Of a stretch of 64,000 nt of DNA, positions 24,889 through 35,895 are shown piece after piece (the stretch's first letter is position 1; each line of letters begins with the position of its first letter). A program made the translations under genes and the position numbers. The stretch is taken from NCBI GenBank assembly GCA_002081555.1, contig MZNV01001764.1:1-64000 (forward strand), written 5' to 3'. Source of the DNA: Protostelium mycophagum. Lineage: Eukaryota; Evosea; Variosea; Protosteliida; Protosteliaceae. The notes under the pieces were generated by a model. The model made no database searches and had not been told where the DNA came from. It saw only the letters and a program-made list of their open reading frames with translations.

Positions 24889-26170
24889 TTATACAAATTT
24901 CAGCTTCTTCGCCTTGGGTTGATTTGTAACTTTCTTCTCTATCTTGCTTTGTATTTCAATCCTCCTCTTTATCTCTGTTGGACTCTCTTCCAGCTCACTC
25001 AAAGGATTATTTCCTCTGAACGCTTCAGTATTTTTTATTGTTGAAATTGAATTGCACCTTGGTTGCATGGGGGTCGTCTCTTGTGTTCGGGCGATTTCTG
25101 GTGTGATGCGAAACATGTCTTGTGTGGGTGTAATTCTGATGTTATCTTCGGTGGATGGTGATAAACGGTCTCTATCAGGTCCCTTACAAACTTAGCTTCT
25201 ATAATCATCTGTTCATGTACACTTACCTCTTGTGATGATTCATTATTCCTGCTCATGAATTTTTGGTATATCTCTTGCGATAAGATATCAAAAGAGAATT
25301 GAAGAGGCTGTTCAATAGACTTGGCAAACGTCTGGTCATGCATTAGAATCTCTATCCTTTTGAATATAGCTCATACCTTGCTTTGTACACTCCAGTTTGT
25401 GAAGGTTTTCTCATCTTGGAATATTTTCTTCCTTTTTGCGTCCAATAAGTTATTTTTCACAACGACGGGAAGGAGGTTTGTGATGAGATGACCTCTCTGT
25501 CGACTTAATTCACCATTAATGGCCAAGAGGGGCAATGTAAAATGATCCCTTAAAAACTCGGCCTCTCTCCTTCGGTCACGGCGACCGTCTCTTTGACCAA
25601 AAGGAATGCACCGAAACACCCAAGAGAAGAGGTAAGAGGATATTTTAGAACTGACTTTCAATTTGATGCTCGTGATGTCATCCTGGAAAGAATGAACAAT
25701 TGACAGGAGAGAAAGTTTACATGACTGGAAGGAGATCCTAACATGCTGTGACTCCTCTTCTCAATCACGTACGTCACCTCCGAACCTTGCGATTCAAAGA
25801 ATGTGGCCAGGATGGAACGTATTTGATCGTTTGAAATCTCCAGTTGTGGATTATGATTCTGTCTGTGTCATAAGAGGATGTTGACTGTCGGACTTACCTT
25901 ATTCTCATTTTCCAATGTCCGCTCATCACCAACACAGCTCCAAACTTCAAGAAGATCGGTAACTACGAGGAAATACGATCCCTGATCGAACGAGGACTTG
26001 ATGTAGTAAGTTATGTTGTTCATCATGAACATTGTCCAAGTCGTTTGTGCGGCCATTCTCTTGATGACATCTTCATTGATCGATTTGCTGTTTCTTCTCG
26101 AAAGAGGAACTGGTGTTACAGGTTCCTCAAAATCCTCTTGAAGTTGCAGTCTCAGGCCTCCTCTCGACAT
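24889..26170 (-). CDS. NHEJ1: XLF/NHEJ1-type non-homologous end-joining factor
   Basis: Five exons (26170-25898, 25858-25721, 25682-25377, 25331-25227, 25182-24889) encode 371 residues. After a 30-residue extension the head domain begins with WTMFMMNNITYYIKSSF and YFLVVTDLLEVWSC, matching the XLF pattern W-x-L...FL-x-SDL-x-x-VW. Further head strands include ITSIKLKVSSKISSYLFSW and a long helix FLRDHFTLPLLAINGEL. XLF bridges XRCC4-LIG4 filaments in end joining. The tail is rich in Ser/Thr-Pro and Thr-Gln and ends in the basic PKAKKLKFV, which resembles a C-terminal Ku-binding motif. It lies 14 bp tail to tail with DNAH2 and head to head with PITHD1. Identity is inferred from the head domain and may be a divergent paralogue. 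Confidence 0.78.
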
Positions 26171-26255
26171 GGTATGGAATTTGAAAATTTGAAATGAGGA
26201 AAGGCGGGAATTTCGTTGTAGAATGGCCTTTGTTTTTGTTTTCCAAAAAAGAAAG

Positions 26256-27179
26256 ATGAGCCAACAGTGCAGCCACGAACACCACGAACATTGCGGACAT
26301 GATCACTCACAAGACATTGAGATAGAGCGTGGACAAGAGTACTCTCTTTACCAGTATGTTGTTATTAGTTTAATGCATGTTGAATTTTGCAGACAAATAG
26401 ACACGACCAAGGTCAGATGCCTCAATGAGAAGGTGAAAAACTCTGCGAAAGACATTTTTAAACCTTGGAATGAGAGATTATCACAAGACAAGGTGAGCAT
26501 GTATGCAATACATGTTCTTAACGCCTCTGATCAAGAAAGTTTTTGGAGAGTGATGCTGATGAAGAGCTTCTGATACATATTCCTTTCACAGCCAGTATCA
26601 AGTTGAAGAGCTTTATGATCATCGGTGGAAGTAACGGCGAAGCACCTAAAAAGTTGAAAATGTGAGCAACAGACGACAAATGGACCCAATTGATTCACAA
26701 CAGTTTTACAAATAGAGAGGATATTGACTTTTCAAATGCTTCCTCTTTGAAGCCTGTACAAGAATGGGATATTCATCCAGACCCCAAAGGCGAACATGAA
26801 TATCCAACAAGGTATGCACCCTTTATATCCACTAAATCTATATTGTCTCTGTCATCTTGTATAGCGGTTTTACACTTGATCTTTTGTACACAACGAGGAG
26901 AATAGGTGATGATATTTACACAGGATCGCATTGTTTAATAATGTATCGAGTATAACCGTATATATCCCACAGAATTATGGGTCAGAAACGACCAAAGTGT
27001 TCTACTTAGGTCTGAAGGGTGACCATGCTCCATTGGTGAGCTTTCTAATGATTTGTCTATATCTCTTCTGATTGAAAAAGGCGAGGAGGGAAGCTGTGAT
27101 TACGACCTACGAATCAAAGCCGCAACTGAGCGATCACAAGGCTGAAGCAGAGATTGGCTTTGGTAGAAGTGTTCAGTAG
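26256..27179 (+). CDS. PITHD1: PITH domain-containing protein 1
   Basis: Six exons (26256-26353, 26393-26492, 26540-26661, 26704-26811, 26924-27035, 27081-27179) give 212 residues; human PITHD1 has 211. A His/Cys-rich N-terminus (CSHEHHEHCGHDHS) precedes CLNEKVKNSAKDIFKPWNER, LESDADEELLIHIPFTASIK and FTNREDIDF, then TTKVFYLGLKGDH, all in family order. PITH domains bind the proteasome in TXNL1 and PITHD1 modulates proteasome and RUNX1 activity in mammals. An apparent stop after KLK is resolved by a 42 bp GT-AG intron (26662-26703) joining KLK to IFTNRED. Its start is 85 bp from the XLF start. Confidence 0.93.
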
Positions 27180-27795
27180 ACAATATAGTGTCAATATACA
27201 ATCGTGTCATTATTAGCAATGGACAGATAGTGCGCACGATTTATGTTCAGTTCAATATCATTCTCTATGTTTTGGGTGTAAATGAGATGCGAGGCCGTGA
27301 CCGACAGAAGATATCTTCTCAGAGACGGCATGTCTTTTGTATCGTCCTGTCTCCATAGATGTGAAGTTATGATTGTGTGAGATCTCATTGTAGTCGCTCA
27401 TGCGGTCAGCGAAAAGTCTGTACACCTAACGTTACCTGGAACTCTTCTTCTTATATTCCTTCATGCGATTATGATCTTCTGACTTGCTTTTTGCATCAGG
27501 GAAATTGACGGAGTGCATGTGTAAAGTTGTGGTTCGTGGTTGTTTTGTTCCAACTCGACCTTTGAGACAGTGGCAACCTCGAGAAACATGGGAAATTTCG
27601 AAAGAACTTCACAGTTTTTACGTTTCAACATGCAAGACCAAGGCGTCTAAAAAGCTGTCTAGAAATTGAATCAAGTCGCGGTTGTAAAGAGGAGGCAAAC
27701 CAGGCTTGATTAATTGCCAGCTGGGCTTGAGGTCGCCGAATTGACTTTCATTGTAAATGCACAGACTTACGTAGCAGATTTATGATCACCGGCCG
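27180..27795. other. Intergenic region, no gene recognised
   Basis: The stretch lies between PITHD1 and an unidentified protein gene. An open frame of about 65 codons at 27191-27388 (-) starts with MRSHTIITSHLW, but it matches nothing I know and lacks spliced neighbours. The rest has no visible RNA gene or repeat. Confidence 0.4.
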
Positions 27796-29490
27796 ATGCA
27801 GACGATGAGCGGGAACAAGCAGACATGCAAACATTTACCATCTTCTTTGGAAAATTCAGTCAGAAACCTGTTTGACGCCGAAGACAAACGTACGTCTGTG
27901 ATTTTAAAGATCCACTTAGATTTGCAGACGAACAGGCTTTGGAAACGTTGTCTTCTCTTTCTGGATCTACCTATTCGTATGTGCCTGGAGAGTGGGTATA
28001 TTATCAGTGAAATGGATGTCTGAACAGACATCAGCCAAATGATCAGGCTTCTCTTCGATCATCTTCACAACTGCAAAACTACCGCTGAGTCCATGCAATA
28101 TTACTCTACATTAAGGAATATCCTGAGTTGTCATCCTTTGGAATGCTGCTCACTACTCACCAGAAAATGTGCGAGCGACAATTCCTCGATGATACTCAAT
28201 TAATCAGATCCATCAAAGGAGGATTTTTGGGAAAAAGAGGCGGTATTATATTTCTGTGGAAGAGTGGATGAGCTCTCTAAAAAGGTTAGATTCTAAGATC
28301 ATGCAGAAGAATATGAATCAATTTTAATCAGGGACCAATACACACAGAAATATCAAAGTTCAACTCATGTTTATTTTTAGACTACTTCTGCATCATTTTC
28401 GATCAAGACAGAAATGCAAAGGTTAAATATGAAGGTGACTCTATTACCCATTTGTCAACTTAGAGTATTATCTTTATCACCACAATTCAAAGGTAACAAT
28501 ATGCAATGGCTTTGCCACAAATCTACAAATAATTGTTTGATGTTTATTGCAAAACCACTACGGCCGTTTCATTCGCATACACTGATTTTATTTAGACAGC
28601 GCACTCGCTCAGATGAAAAGAGTGAAGAATTTTGATACAAAATTAATCCCTGCATTATTCAAGGCTTATGACGCACAAGAACAAGAACACAATGTCAGGA
28701 TCATCATACATAAATTATTACATTCGGTGAGTACAAATGTGTAGAGTCCCATTAAGATTCAACATAGGTGATGTCATTATACGACGTATATGATACTCAG
28801 TTGAACACGAGGGAGGATATGATCTTGGCTATCTGCGAGAATATAAATCAAATGCAGAGGGTGAACGCACTACATTTCATCAAGGTGAGCATCAACAGAG
28901 ATGATGTTTGTGTATGGCAAAGCCAGCTTCAATAATTCGAGTGACCCGTTGTAGATGATGAAGCATCAGACCAATAAAGCCAAAATATTACAGATCTTAT
29001 TACAGAGGTTATTCCAAAAGAGAGATAAGCCTAGTGTACTACTCTCTATCGGTACTGATTCACTCATCTCTTTTTATGATACTCTCTCGAACCCCAAGTT
29101 AGACAAGGCTCTCAAATCAGGTGAACATATATGATAAGCATTGTTTTCTGGCATTATTTATTGCAAATATTCAAAATATATTTATCATATACACGTTGAT
29201 TAAGGGCAGAGGAAGACATAGATTATTTCGTGGGATTACTGTGCCAATTGATACAATGTGTCGTATCTCACCTCATCTTGATCGTGAGTAAAATTAACAA
29301 AGAATGTCCATATTGACCTGAATGATTGTAGACAACAACCGAGCAAGTGCAAAAGTTCAAGACGAAAACTGCACAGGTGGCTGACCTATTGTGGGAGTAT
29401 GTAAGACCCGAAGTGACCACTCAAGACCTAACCTTTTCACAACAAAATATTGCCGCACTGAGAACATCAATACAGTTCATCCCTTGCTGA
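27796..29490 (+). CDS. Unidentified all-helical (armadillo-like) protein
   Basis: A multi-exon gene of roughly 370-410 residues. From 28028 the phase is continuous: ISQMIRLLFDHLHNC, YPSKEDFWEKEAVLYFCGRV (acceptor at 28224 region), TTSASFSIKTEMQRLNMK, SIIFITTIQ, SALAQMKRVKNFDTKLIP, VMSLYDVYDTQLNTRED, MMKHQTNKAKILQILLQ, EEDIDYFVGLLCQLIQC and a final exon ending FIPC. Most of it is predicted amphipathic helix, without charged coiled coil, suggesting stacked helical repeats. The 5' end is unsure: ATG at 27796 or 27825 both allow phase with alternative acceptors near 27919 or 27927. I do not recognise the family. A distant resemblance to formin FH3 repeats is possible, but no FH2 follows. Confidence 0.5.
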
Positions 29491-29622
29491 TTTATATTTC
29501 TATTTGTAATTTCGTGAAGATTTTATTGATCTTTTTTCTCTTCCTCAAGCTTTGGTCTTGGTTTGGAAAAATCGACCATGTAAATCACCCTGATAAAATC
29601 AATGTCGTTCTAATAAATATGA

Positions 29623-31465
29623 TTACCATTGAACAGACAAAAACAAGCCGGCCAGAAGAGCGGTCAGAATGTACGCGTGGACACCGAGATCTGAAAATGA
29701 AGATCAACATCATGATGTCATGTAATGACTCACCTGTTTTCATGATGAAGCTTATAGCAAGAATAAAGAGGGCTAAGAATAATCCGTGTAATACGTATAT
29801 ATGAGTCATCGTTATTCCTTCAGCAAAGAATAAGTTTGATATCATCGCTACAAGCGGTAGTGATGACACATTGGGGGCTGGTTTATGTTCTGTTGTAATG
29901 TGTAAATATATTTATATGTGCACTTGGGAGTCACCTGCTGTAGTGTCTTTATCTTCGGAAATACCACCAAACATCTTTTTGTACATCTACAGTCATCAAT
30001 CATAATTTGAGGTATTGTTTTCAAAGTCTGATAACTCACTTGTTTCTGTTTTCCTTTCTCTTGAGAGGTCAATCTGTTTATCTTCAACAACTGCTTCTTT
30101 GCACTCTCGTTGTCGGGGTCTCTGCTAAGTATCTCCTCTATATCTTCGGTAGCTTCTGTGTATTTTGTCATGCCAGTATATCCTTGAGCCCTTCTAAAAA
30201 GTGCCTTCACGTTTCCTTCGTCCTTGTTCAATATCTGAAATAATAAATCCCATAATCGTGTGTGAAAATGTGAATCTAATACCTTTGTACATCCTTCTAC
30301 AGCTTCTTCGTATTGACCCAATTTGTTTCTTACGGCGCATAAATTGAGGTGTATGTGGCGTGCTTGCAGGTCACGTTCGTGCAATGCCTTCTCTCTATCG
30401 ATCTCTTTTAGTGGTGGTAACTCTTCCCTTTTCAATCTTCTTGTTCCCTTCTCTATATTTACATTCATCATGTGTTTATTCATCTCGAATGTCATTGATA
30501 TTTCGTTTGCGCACATTGCATCTGAGAGAATTCTTTTCTGTTGTAGCAGAGTTGTGATTAACATCCTCACCTTCTTCCATCTCTCTCAAGACCTTCATCA
30601 CCTCCTCTGCAGGATCATCATAAGTATACTCTATCGCCTTCTCGTATTTCTTCTGTGCGGTGCGGTACCTCTTTGCTTGGAAATACTCGTTTCCCTCTTC
30701 TTTAAGTCTCATCATCTCTTTATTTTTCATGTCTTGTCGGATGCAACGAGCTCTAAACTGCTACAATCAGTACAATCTGATCGTGTGATGGGATGTACAT
30801 TTTCCACATATAATAATTGTACGACGTATTGGACGGTCTCTTCTTTTGGTGGGACGACACGGAGTGCTCTGATACAACTATGAGTCTATGTAATGATAAG
30901 AATGCATTCCCACCTGGCTTGCTCATTCACGGGATCAGAAGTCTTTCTTCTGTCAACAAGGTAAGTGCAATAGTCTTTGTGTACTGTGACGGTCGCTTCA
31001 TCACCCTGAAAACAACTCAGAAAAATGTATCTTGTCATCGATGCGGCTTTGCCGTGCAGCATCTGATGTTTGTTATGTCTATATGATTACTTGAGAGAGT
31101 GTGTTCAAAGCCATCTCCAAACCGTCCACAACAGCACCCCTTCCAAAAATGAACTCGAAGGTCCTTCTTTCAAACTCAATACCAGTCGAAATCACTGTGC
31201 CAACTACAGAAAGTTCCACAATTGCCTCGTCATCGGGATGATTTCCCTGTAAAATCAGTCTATATGATCAGTAGAAGTTTACACCCACTTGATAAGCTTC
31301 CTTTGTCAATAATCGAATGACTTTTCCGTCCTTCTCATCAGAGAGATCCTCATCTTTGTTGAAAAATGGATGAGGCTCAGGTTTCACATTTCCAATATTC
31401 TCTAAGGCTCGACCCAAATAATCAGGCTCCTCTCCTAAGGTTTGCTCTACTTGCTCTTCAGACAT
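29623..31465 (-). CDS. FKBP8: FKBP8-like prolyl isomerase with TPRs and a C-terminal membrane anchor
   Basis: Ten exons in continuous phase (31465-31289, 31246-31091, 31005-30931, 30885-30799, 30760-30571, 30452-30283, 30234-30040, 29986-29935, 29889-29734, 29690-29623) give 441 residues. An FKBP domain spans about residues 60-195 (FEFIFGRGAVVDGLEMAL, GDEATVTVHKDYC, VVPPKEETVQYVVQLLYVEN). Three TPRs follow at 205-330 (LKEEGNEYFQAKRYRTAQKK, NVKALFRRAQGYTGM). The tail has MYKKMFGG, the counterpart of MYRKMLG in human FKBP8, then two hydrophobic spans rather than one. FKBP8 is a tail-anchored chaperone cofactor of mitochondria and ER. Catalytic aromatic residues of active FKBPs are only partly kept, as in FKBP8. 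It shares a 227 bp promoter with the MORN/F-box gene. Confidence 0.85.
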
Positions 31466-31692
31466 GATATCGATGTGTTCCGTTGTTGATCGGGAAAATT
31501 CAAGAATCGCGGAGAAGTCGCAGGAGCATCGCAGATCGAGGGGATTATTACGTGGAGGGTGGTCAAACCAAAAAACGTTGGTTCATCTTGACAGTCAACA
31601 TCGAAAGAAACAACTATCCCATGCCCTGGAAGTCCTTCAATTGAGAGGTACTTCATTGAGGGATTAGCATTTGAACTCATAATCTTAGACTG
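31466..31692. promoter_or_regulatory. Shared bidirectional promoter of FKBP8-like and MORN/F-box genes
   Basis: The start codons of the divergent genes are 227 bp apart with no other gene between them. A minus-strand open frame through the interval is taken as chance, because neither its codon content nor a splice join supports it. Confidence 0.5.
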
Positions 31693-33746
31693 ATGGATTT
31701 CGCGGGCTATGAGGGCGAAACAAAAGGAGATATTCCTCATGGTTTTGGTAGCATCACATTTCCGAATGGAAATCGATATGAGGGTAATAAATTGCTCCGA
31801 AGTAGGAATTAAATAAACTCAGGGCGCTGGGTGAATGGAAAGCGAACAGGAGCAGGAAAGTATTTTTACTCTAACGGGTCACGTTATGAAGGAGAGGTGA
31901 GCTTTCAGTTGACAGAAGTGAGACTGAGATCCTTCAGGTTCAAGAAGGCCATCTACATGGCCGAGGTGTGCTCACTTTTGCTAACGGCAACCATTATGAA
32001 GGTAAATTTGGTCCTCGTGGCACTTCTCATTTGGTTAGGTGAGTTTCAACTTGGCAAAAGAGAAGGAAGAGGGGTGTTCACTTGGCATGACGGAGAAAAA
32101 TATGAAGGAGGTTTTTTAAACGATAAGAGAGACGGCTATGGAGTCTATTTTTATGCCAACAGAGACGTCTATAAGGGCCGCTTCTCTAACGGACTTAAGC
32201 ATGGATTTGGCATATATTATTACTCAAACGGCGATAAATATGAAGGTTATTTTAAAGAGGGTCAGAGGCATGGTGCCGGAACTCTTCAATTCAACAATGG
32301 GGACCGCTACGAAGGTAATATAGAGGACAGAATAGTTAAAACTCACGAGTAAAGGTGAATTTAAGAATGACAAACAGAATGGAATGGGACTCTTGACGGA
32401 GGCCAACCGAAATAAATATGAAGGAAAATTCAAAAATGACCGAAAGCATGGTGATGGCATCTCCTTCGTGAAAGAAGGAGGAAAGATATGCATACAGAAG
32501 TGGAAGATGGGCTTATTACTCTCTGCACACCCAGTCCCAGCACGTAATCACACCACATTTACATCAGTGTAGATTGACAGAAACAGATGAATTACTGGAC
32601 AATATTCAACTGACAGAAGCACACCAATTCAAGCTGGCACTGGAACTACAAAAGTAATTTATGATTTAAATATACTCGTATTTATTTGCGTAGGAGTGTA
32701 TGCATGGGGTCCAATATTCTTCTTCCCTACAGTGTGGTCGTAAAAATCTTCTCCTACTTGGACGTAAAGTCTTTATGTTATCTGTGCTCCGTCTGTTCGG
32801 ACTGGAAGAGGGTCGCAGAGTCAAATTTAATTTGGTCCGAAATTGTCAGCAGCCGTTGGAATGAGGAGAGGCAGCTCATCAAGTCATGGAAGAGGACTTA
32901 TCACGCTAAACTCGTACATATTCGTGTTTTTATCTTTCTTTTGACATGTACAGAAAACATTCTCCCATGACGTCATCAAACATGGTACTGGCCGGTATGT
33001 GTTTAAGAACATCAACGAATATGAGGGAGAATGGCACAACAACCAGAGACACGGACTGGGGAGGATGCTCTACTTCAACAATTGTAACGCACTGGATTCT
33101 TACTTGGAATCATACGAAGGTTCCTGGAAAAAAGGCAAGAAGAACGGGCTGGGCAGATGCGTCTGGTCCAACGGAGATCGGTATGAGACAGATCGCGATG
33201 AATTCATATTTACCTGGGACAGATTCGAGGGTGAATTTAACGACGGCAAGCGGGAAGGATTTGGAGTGCTGGTGTTGATCAATGGAGATAGATACGAAGG
33301 TTGGTGGAAGGACTCGAATTTAAACGGCAACGGAAAATGTGTGAAAGCAGTCGGCAGTGTCTATGAAGGACAATATGTTGACGGAGAGAAAGAGGGTGCG
33401 TGATATTATATTATCTGGATTGATAGGTGCAGGTGTCGGTACCATCACGTATGACAACGGAAACCGGTATGAAGGTAAATGGAAGGAAGGAAATAAACAC
33501 GGGATGGGAATAGACTACTTTGCCGGCGGGACAAAATGGGAAGGAGAATATACTAATGGAAAAAGGAACGAGAACATATACATAGCGAAGGACCAAGCGC
33601 TCGAGCTAGACTGGCGGGAGGTGTTTAATGAAGAGAGAGTGAAGGCTAGAAAGCAGAGGATAAAGAAGATGTTGATGAGCTACAGCAGTAACGGCAAAAA
33701 GAAGAGGAGGAAAAAGCCACCATTTGTGATGCCAGGTGTGCACTGA
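31693..33746 (+). CDS. MORN-repeat protein with an internal F-box
   Basis: Nine exons (31693-31783, 31823-31896, 31938-32001, 32039-32314, 32355-32543, 32581-32653, 32694-32913, 32954-33395, 33427-33746) give 582 residues. About nine MORN repeats (YEG-x-W/F-x-NG-x-R-x-G-x-G) occupy residues 5-215. An F-box lies at about 260-305 (LPYSVVVKIFSYLDVKSLCYL, VCSDWKRVAESNLIW). About seven more MORN repeats follow to residue 525, then a basic tail with KKKRRKKPP. F-boxes recruit substrates to SCF ubiquitin ligases; MORN arrays bind membranes or extend as rods. The F-box in the middle of the array is unusual, since F-boxes are normally N-terminal. Function is unknown. Confidence 0.88.
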
Positions 33747-34052
33747 AGGATTAACATGAGATGATGTACTAAAGAATAACCAGCAGCACCAGCGCCGACT
33801 TCTTCCAAGTGGGCAAAGAGGGAGGAATAAAGCACTTTTGAAATTCTTCCTTGTATTTGGCACAATATTTGTTGAAGGGAAGAAGACCTGGGAGCTTCTT
33901 GTTCAAAGAAGATGTTGTTTTCAAAGATTGCGGTGTTGGCGTCGCTCAGACGACGTGGCGCCAAAAATGATTTTTGCATTTTTCATTTTTTTACGTTTCC
34001 CGGAAGATCGGAACTCATATGGCGAGGTGATCCATTCGCATTTCGACGCCTC
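33747..34052. other. Intergenic region before CDC7
   Basis: The interval holds minus-strand open frames. One gives FNKYCAKYKEEFQKCF and a hydrophobic end (SALVLLVIL, stop at 33769) with a C-x9-C spacing seen in small mitochondrial proteins. It has no convincing start codon, so I do not call a gene. Confidence 0.35.
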
Positions 34053-35606
34053 ATGTTAAACCCAAGCAGGGATGACACACACATTTGGGGTCCCACTAGC
34101 AACAATAATGACGTCTTCTGTAGCAGCAGGATGGGTCTTGATTCTATATATCACATAAGCGCCAGTCCGACACATTCACCGAGCAGCCACGAACCATCTT
34201 TCGAGGTTTATATATTTTTCTGTTTTATTTCTGATCATTTGCAGCTTCAGATCAATTCCGCACTTAATGCTTCATTTGAGGATCCTCGTTCAAACATTCC
34301 ACCACCTCCGCTTCAAGAGAAAGAATTCCTATTTGTTGATAGAGAAAAAGAAACAACATCACGTTCAGTAACAAACACAAATATATTTAAAGAGATCACC
34401 GATCAATACGAGGTAAGTGATCAACACTTTTATATTTTTATAATGGAGCAAGGTGTTGGAGAAGATAGGAGAGGGAACATTTAGTTCAGTGTACAAGGCG
34501 ATACCTCTAAAAAGAAATCGTAATATGCCAAACACAGAGAAATATGTTGCATTAAAGCGTATCTATCCTACTTGCAGCCCAGGAAGAATCATCAACGAAA
34601 TGAAACATCTAAGAGATTTGGGCGGATCAGAAAGAGTGTTGTCCATATATGCTGCCCTCAGATGTGAAGACCAGGTATGAATCATGTTATAATGTAATTC
34701 AAATGACCCCGATGATGATGTAGTACATAGGTGACTTTGGTTGTCCCGTGGATTCCTCATCAGAAATTCAAAGATATTGTTATGGATATGTCATTATCAG
34801 ACATGAAGAAGTACATGAGGGCATTATTAGAGGCACTGGATCATCTACATCAGAGGGGTGTGCTTCACAGAGATGTCAAGCCAGGCAATTTTCTGTGCAA
34901 TTTCAAAGACAACAGATTTGTACTGGCCGATTTTGGCCTTGCAGAGATGGAGAGCAGCCAGAGCACACAACCAAACACTGATCATCAGACGAAAAAGAGA
35001 AAAATAGCTCATGAAGCACCGAGCGGACCGCTGCATCGAGACGTAAAGAAGTTGAAGTCTGCGAGTAAGGATCCACAATGGCTGAGGAGGTGTACTTCAC
35101 AAGAGACGTCCACAAACAGACCGAGGTCCAAAGCGATGCAAGCTCCAAGAGCTGGAACACGTGGCTTTCGAGCACCAGAAATATTATTGAAGTACCCACA
35201 CCAGACCACCGCTATAGACATCTGGTCTGCAGGAATCATATTCCTGTGTATTTTGTCCACTCGATATCCATTCTTCAACTCACCAGATGACCTCGCCTCT
35301 TTAGCAGAGATCGCGGCGGTGTTTGGCACACAAGAGCTATCCAATGCTGCGTCATCTCTTGGTAGAAGGATACACTTTCCTGCAGAAATACAAAAAACAG
35401 ATCTCAGGACATTGTGTGAATCGTGAGTTCATGATCATTTAAAGATGGTACTGATCAGAGGCAGATTATCGAGAGAGAGGACATTCTTAATCCCTGATAG
35501 TGGAATAGATTTATTGGGACGATTGATGGAGCTCGACCCAAGCAAGAGAATATCGGCGAAGGATGCCCTGAGCCATCCATTTCTCCGACAACCTTGTGGC
35601 GAATAA
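34053..35606 (+). CDS. CDC7: CDC7 kinase (catalytic subunit of DDK)
   Basis: Five exons (34053-34205, 34245-34412, 34453-34674, 34731-35422, 35459-35606) give 460 residues. The kinase domain begins at about residue 107 with EKIGEGTFSSVYK. HRDVKPGNFLCNF lies near 226 and LADFGLAE near 248. About 75 residues of polar insert separate DFG from GTRGFRAPEILLK; this long insert and the RGFRAPE motif are hallmarks of CDC7. YVALKRIYPTC carries the ATP-binding lysine. With DBF4, the kinase phosphorylates MCM helicase to fire replication origins. No DBF4 gene is in the window. The N-terminal 100 residues are Ser/Asn-rich. The stop lies in AATAAATAA. Confidence 0.92.
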
Positions 35607-35895
35607 ATAATGTAATCAATTAGAATTAACTACTTGATATTATAAATTATTTTATTTCTTGATATTATTTGACCATTGGGATTTGCTTCTGCCTCATTAT
35701 CTTTATTTATAGGAGGAGGCAATGGTATCAGAGAATGGGCACACAGACACAGTGATGTTGGCGTGATTTATTTTAAAATTAATTTTCTTGAATTTCTCGA
35801 ATACATTCGAGGTGTAGACGAGCGTTCGCAGAATTCAGGCGAGGAGGAAATTGAGAAAGTTCGAACGACCACGATCAATCTCGCACATCACAACT

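Noticed and set aside
26651-26700. Apparent in-frame TGA in PITHD1, suggesting TGA recoding.
   Set aside because: A 42 bp GT-AG intron restores the family sequence, so the standard code suffices.
29623-30730. A stand-alone TPR membrane protein.
   Set aside because: Upstream exons in phase encode an FKBP domain and the whole matches FKBP8; the TPR part is not a separate gene.
33769-33979. Small minus-strand C-x9-C protein with a hydrophobic tail.
   Set aside because: No start codon or upstream exon in frame could be found.
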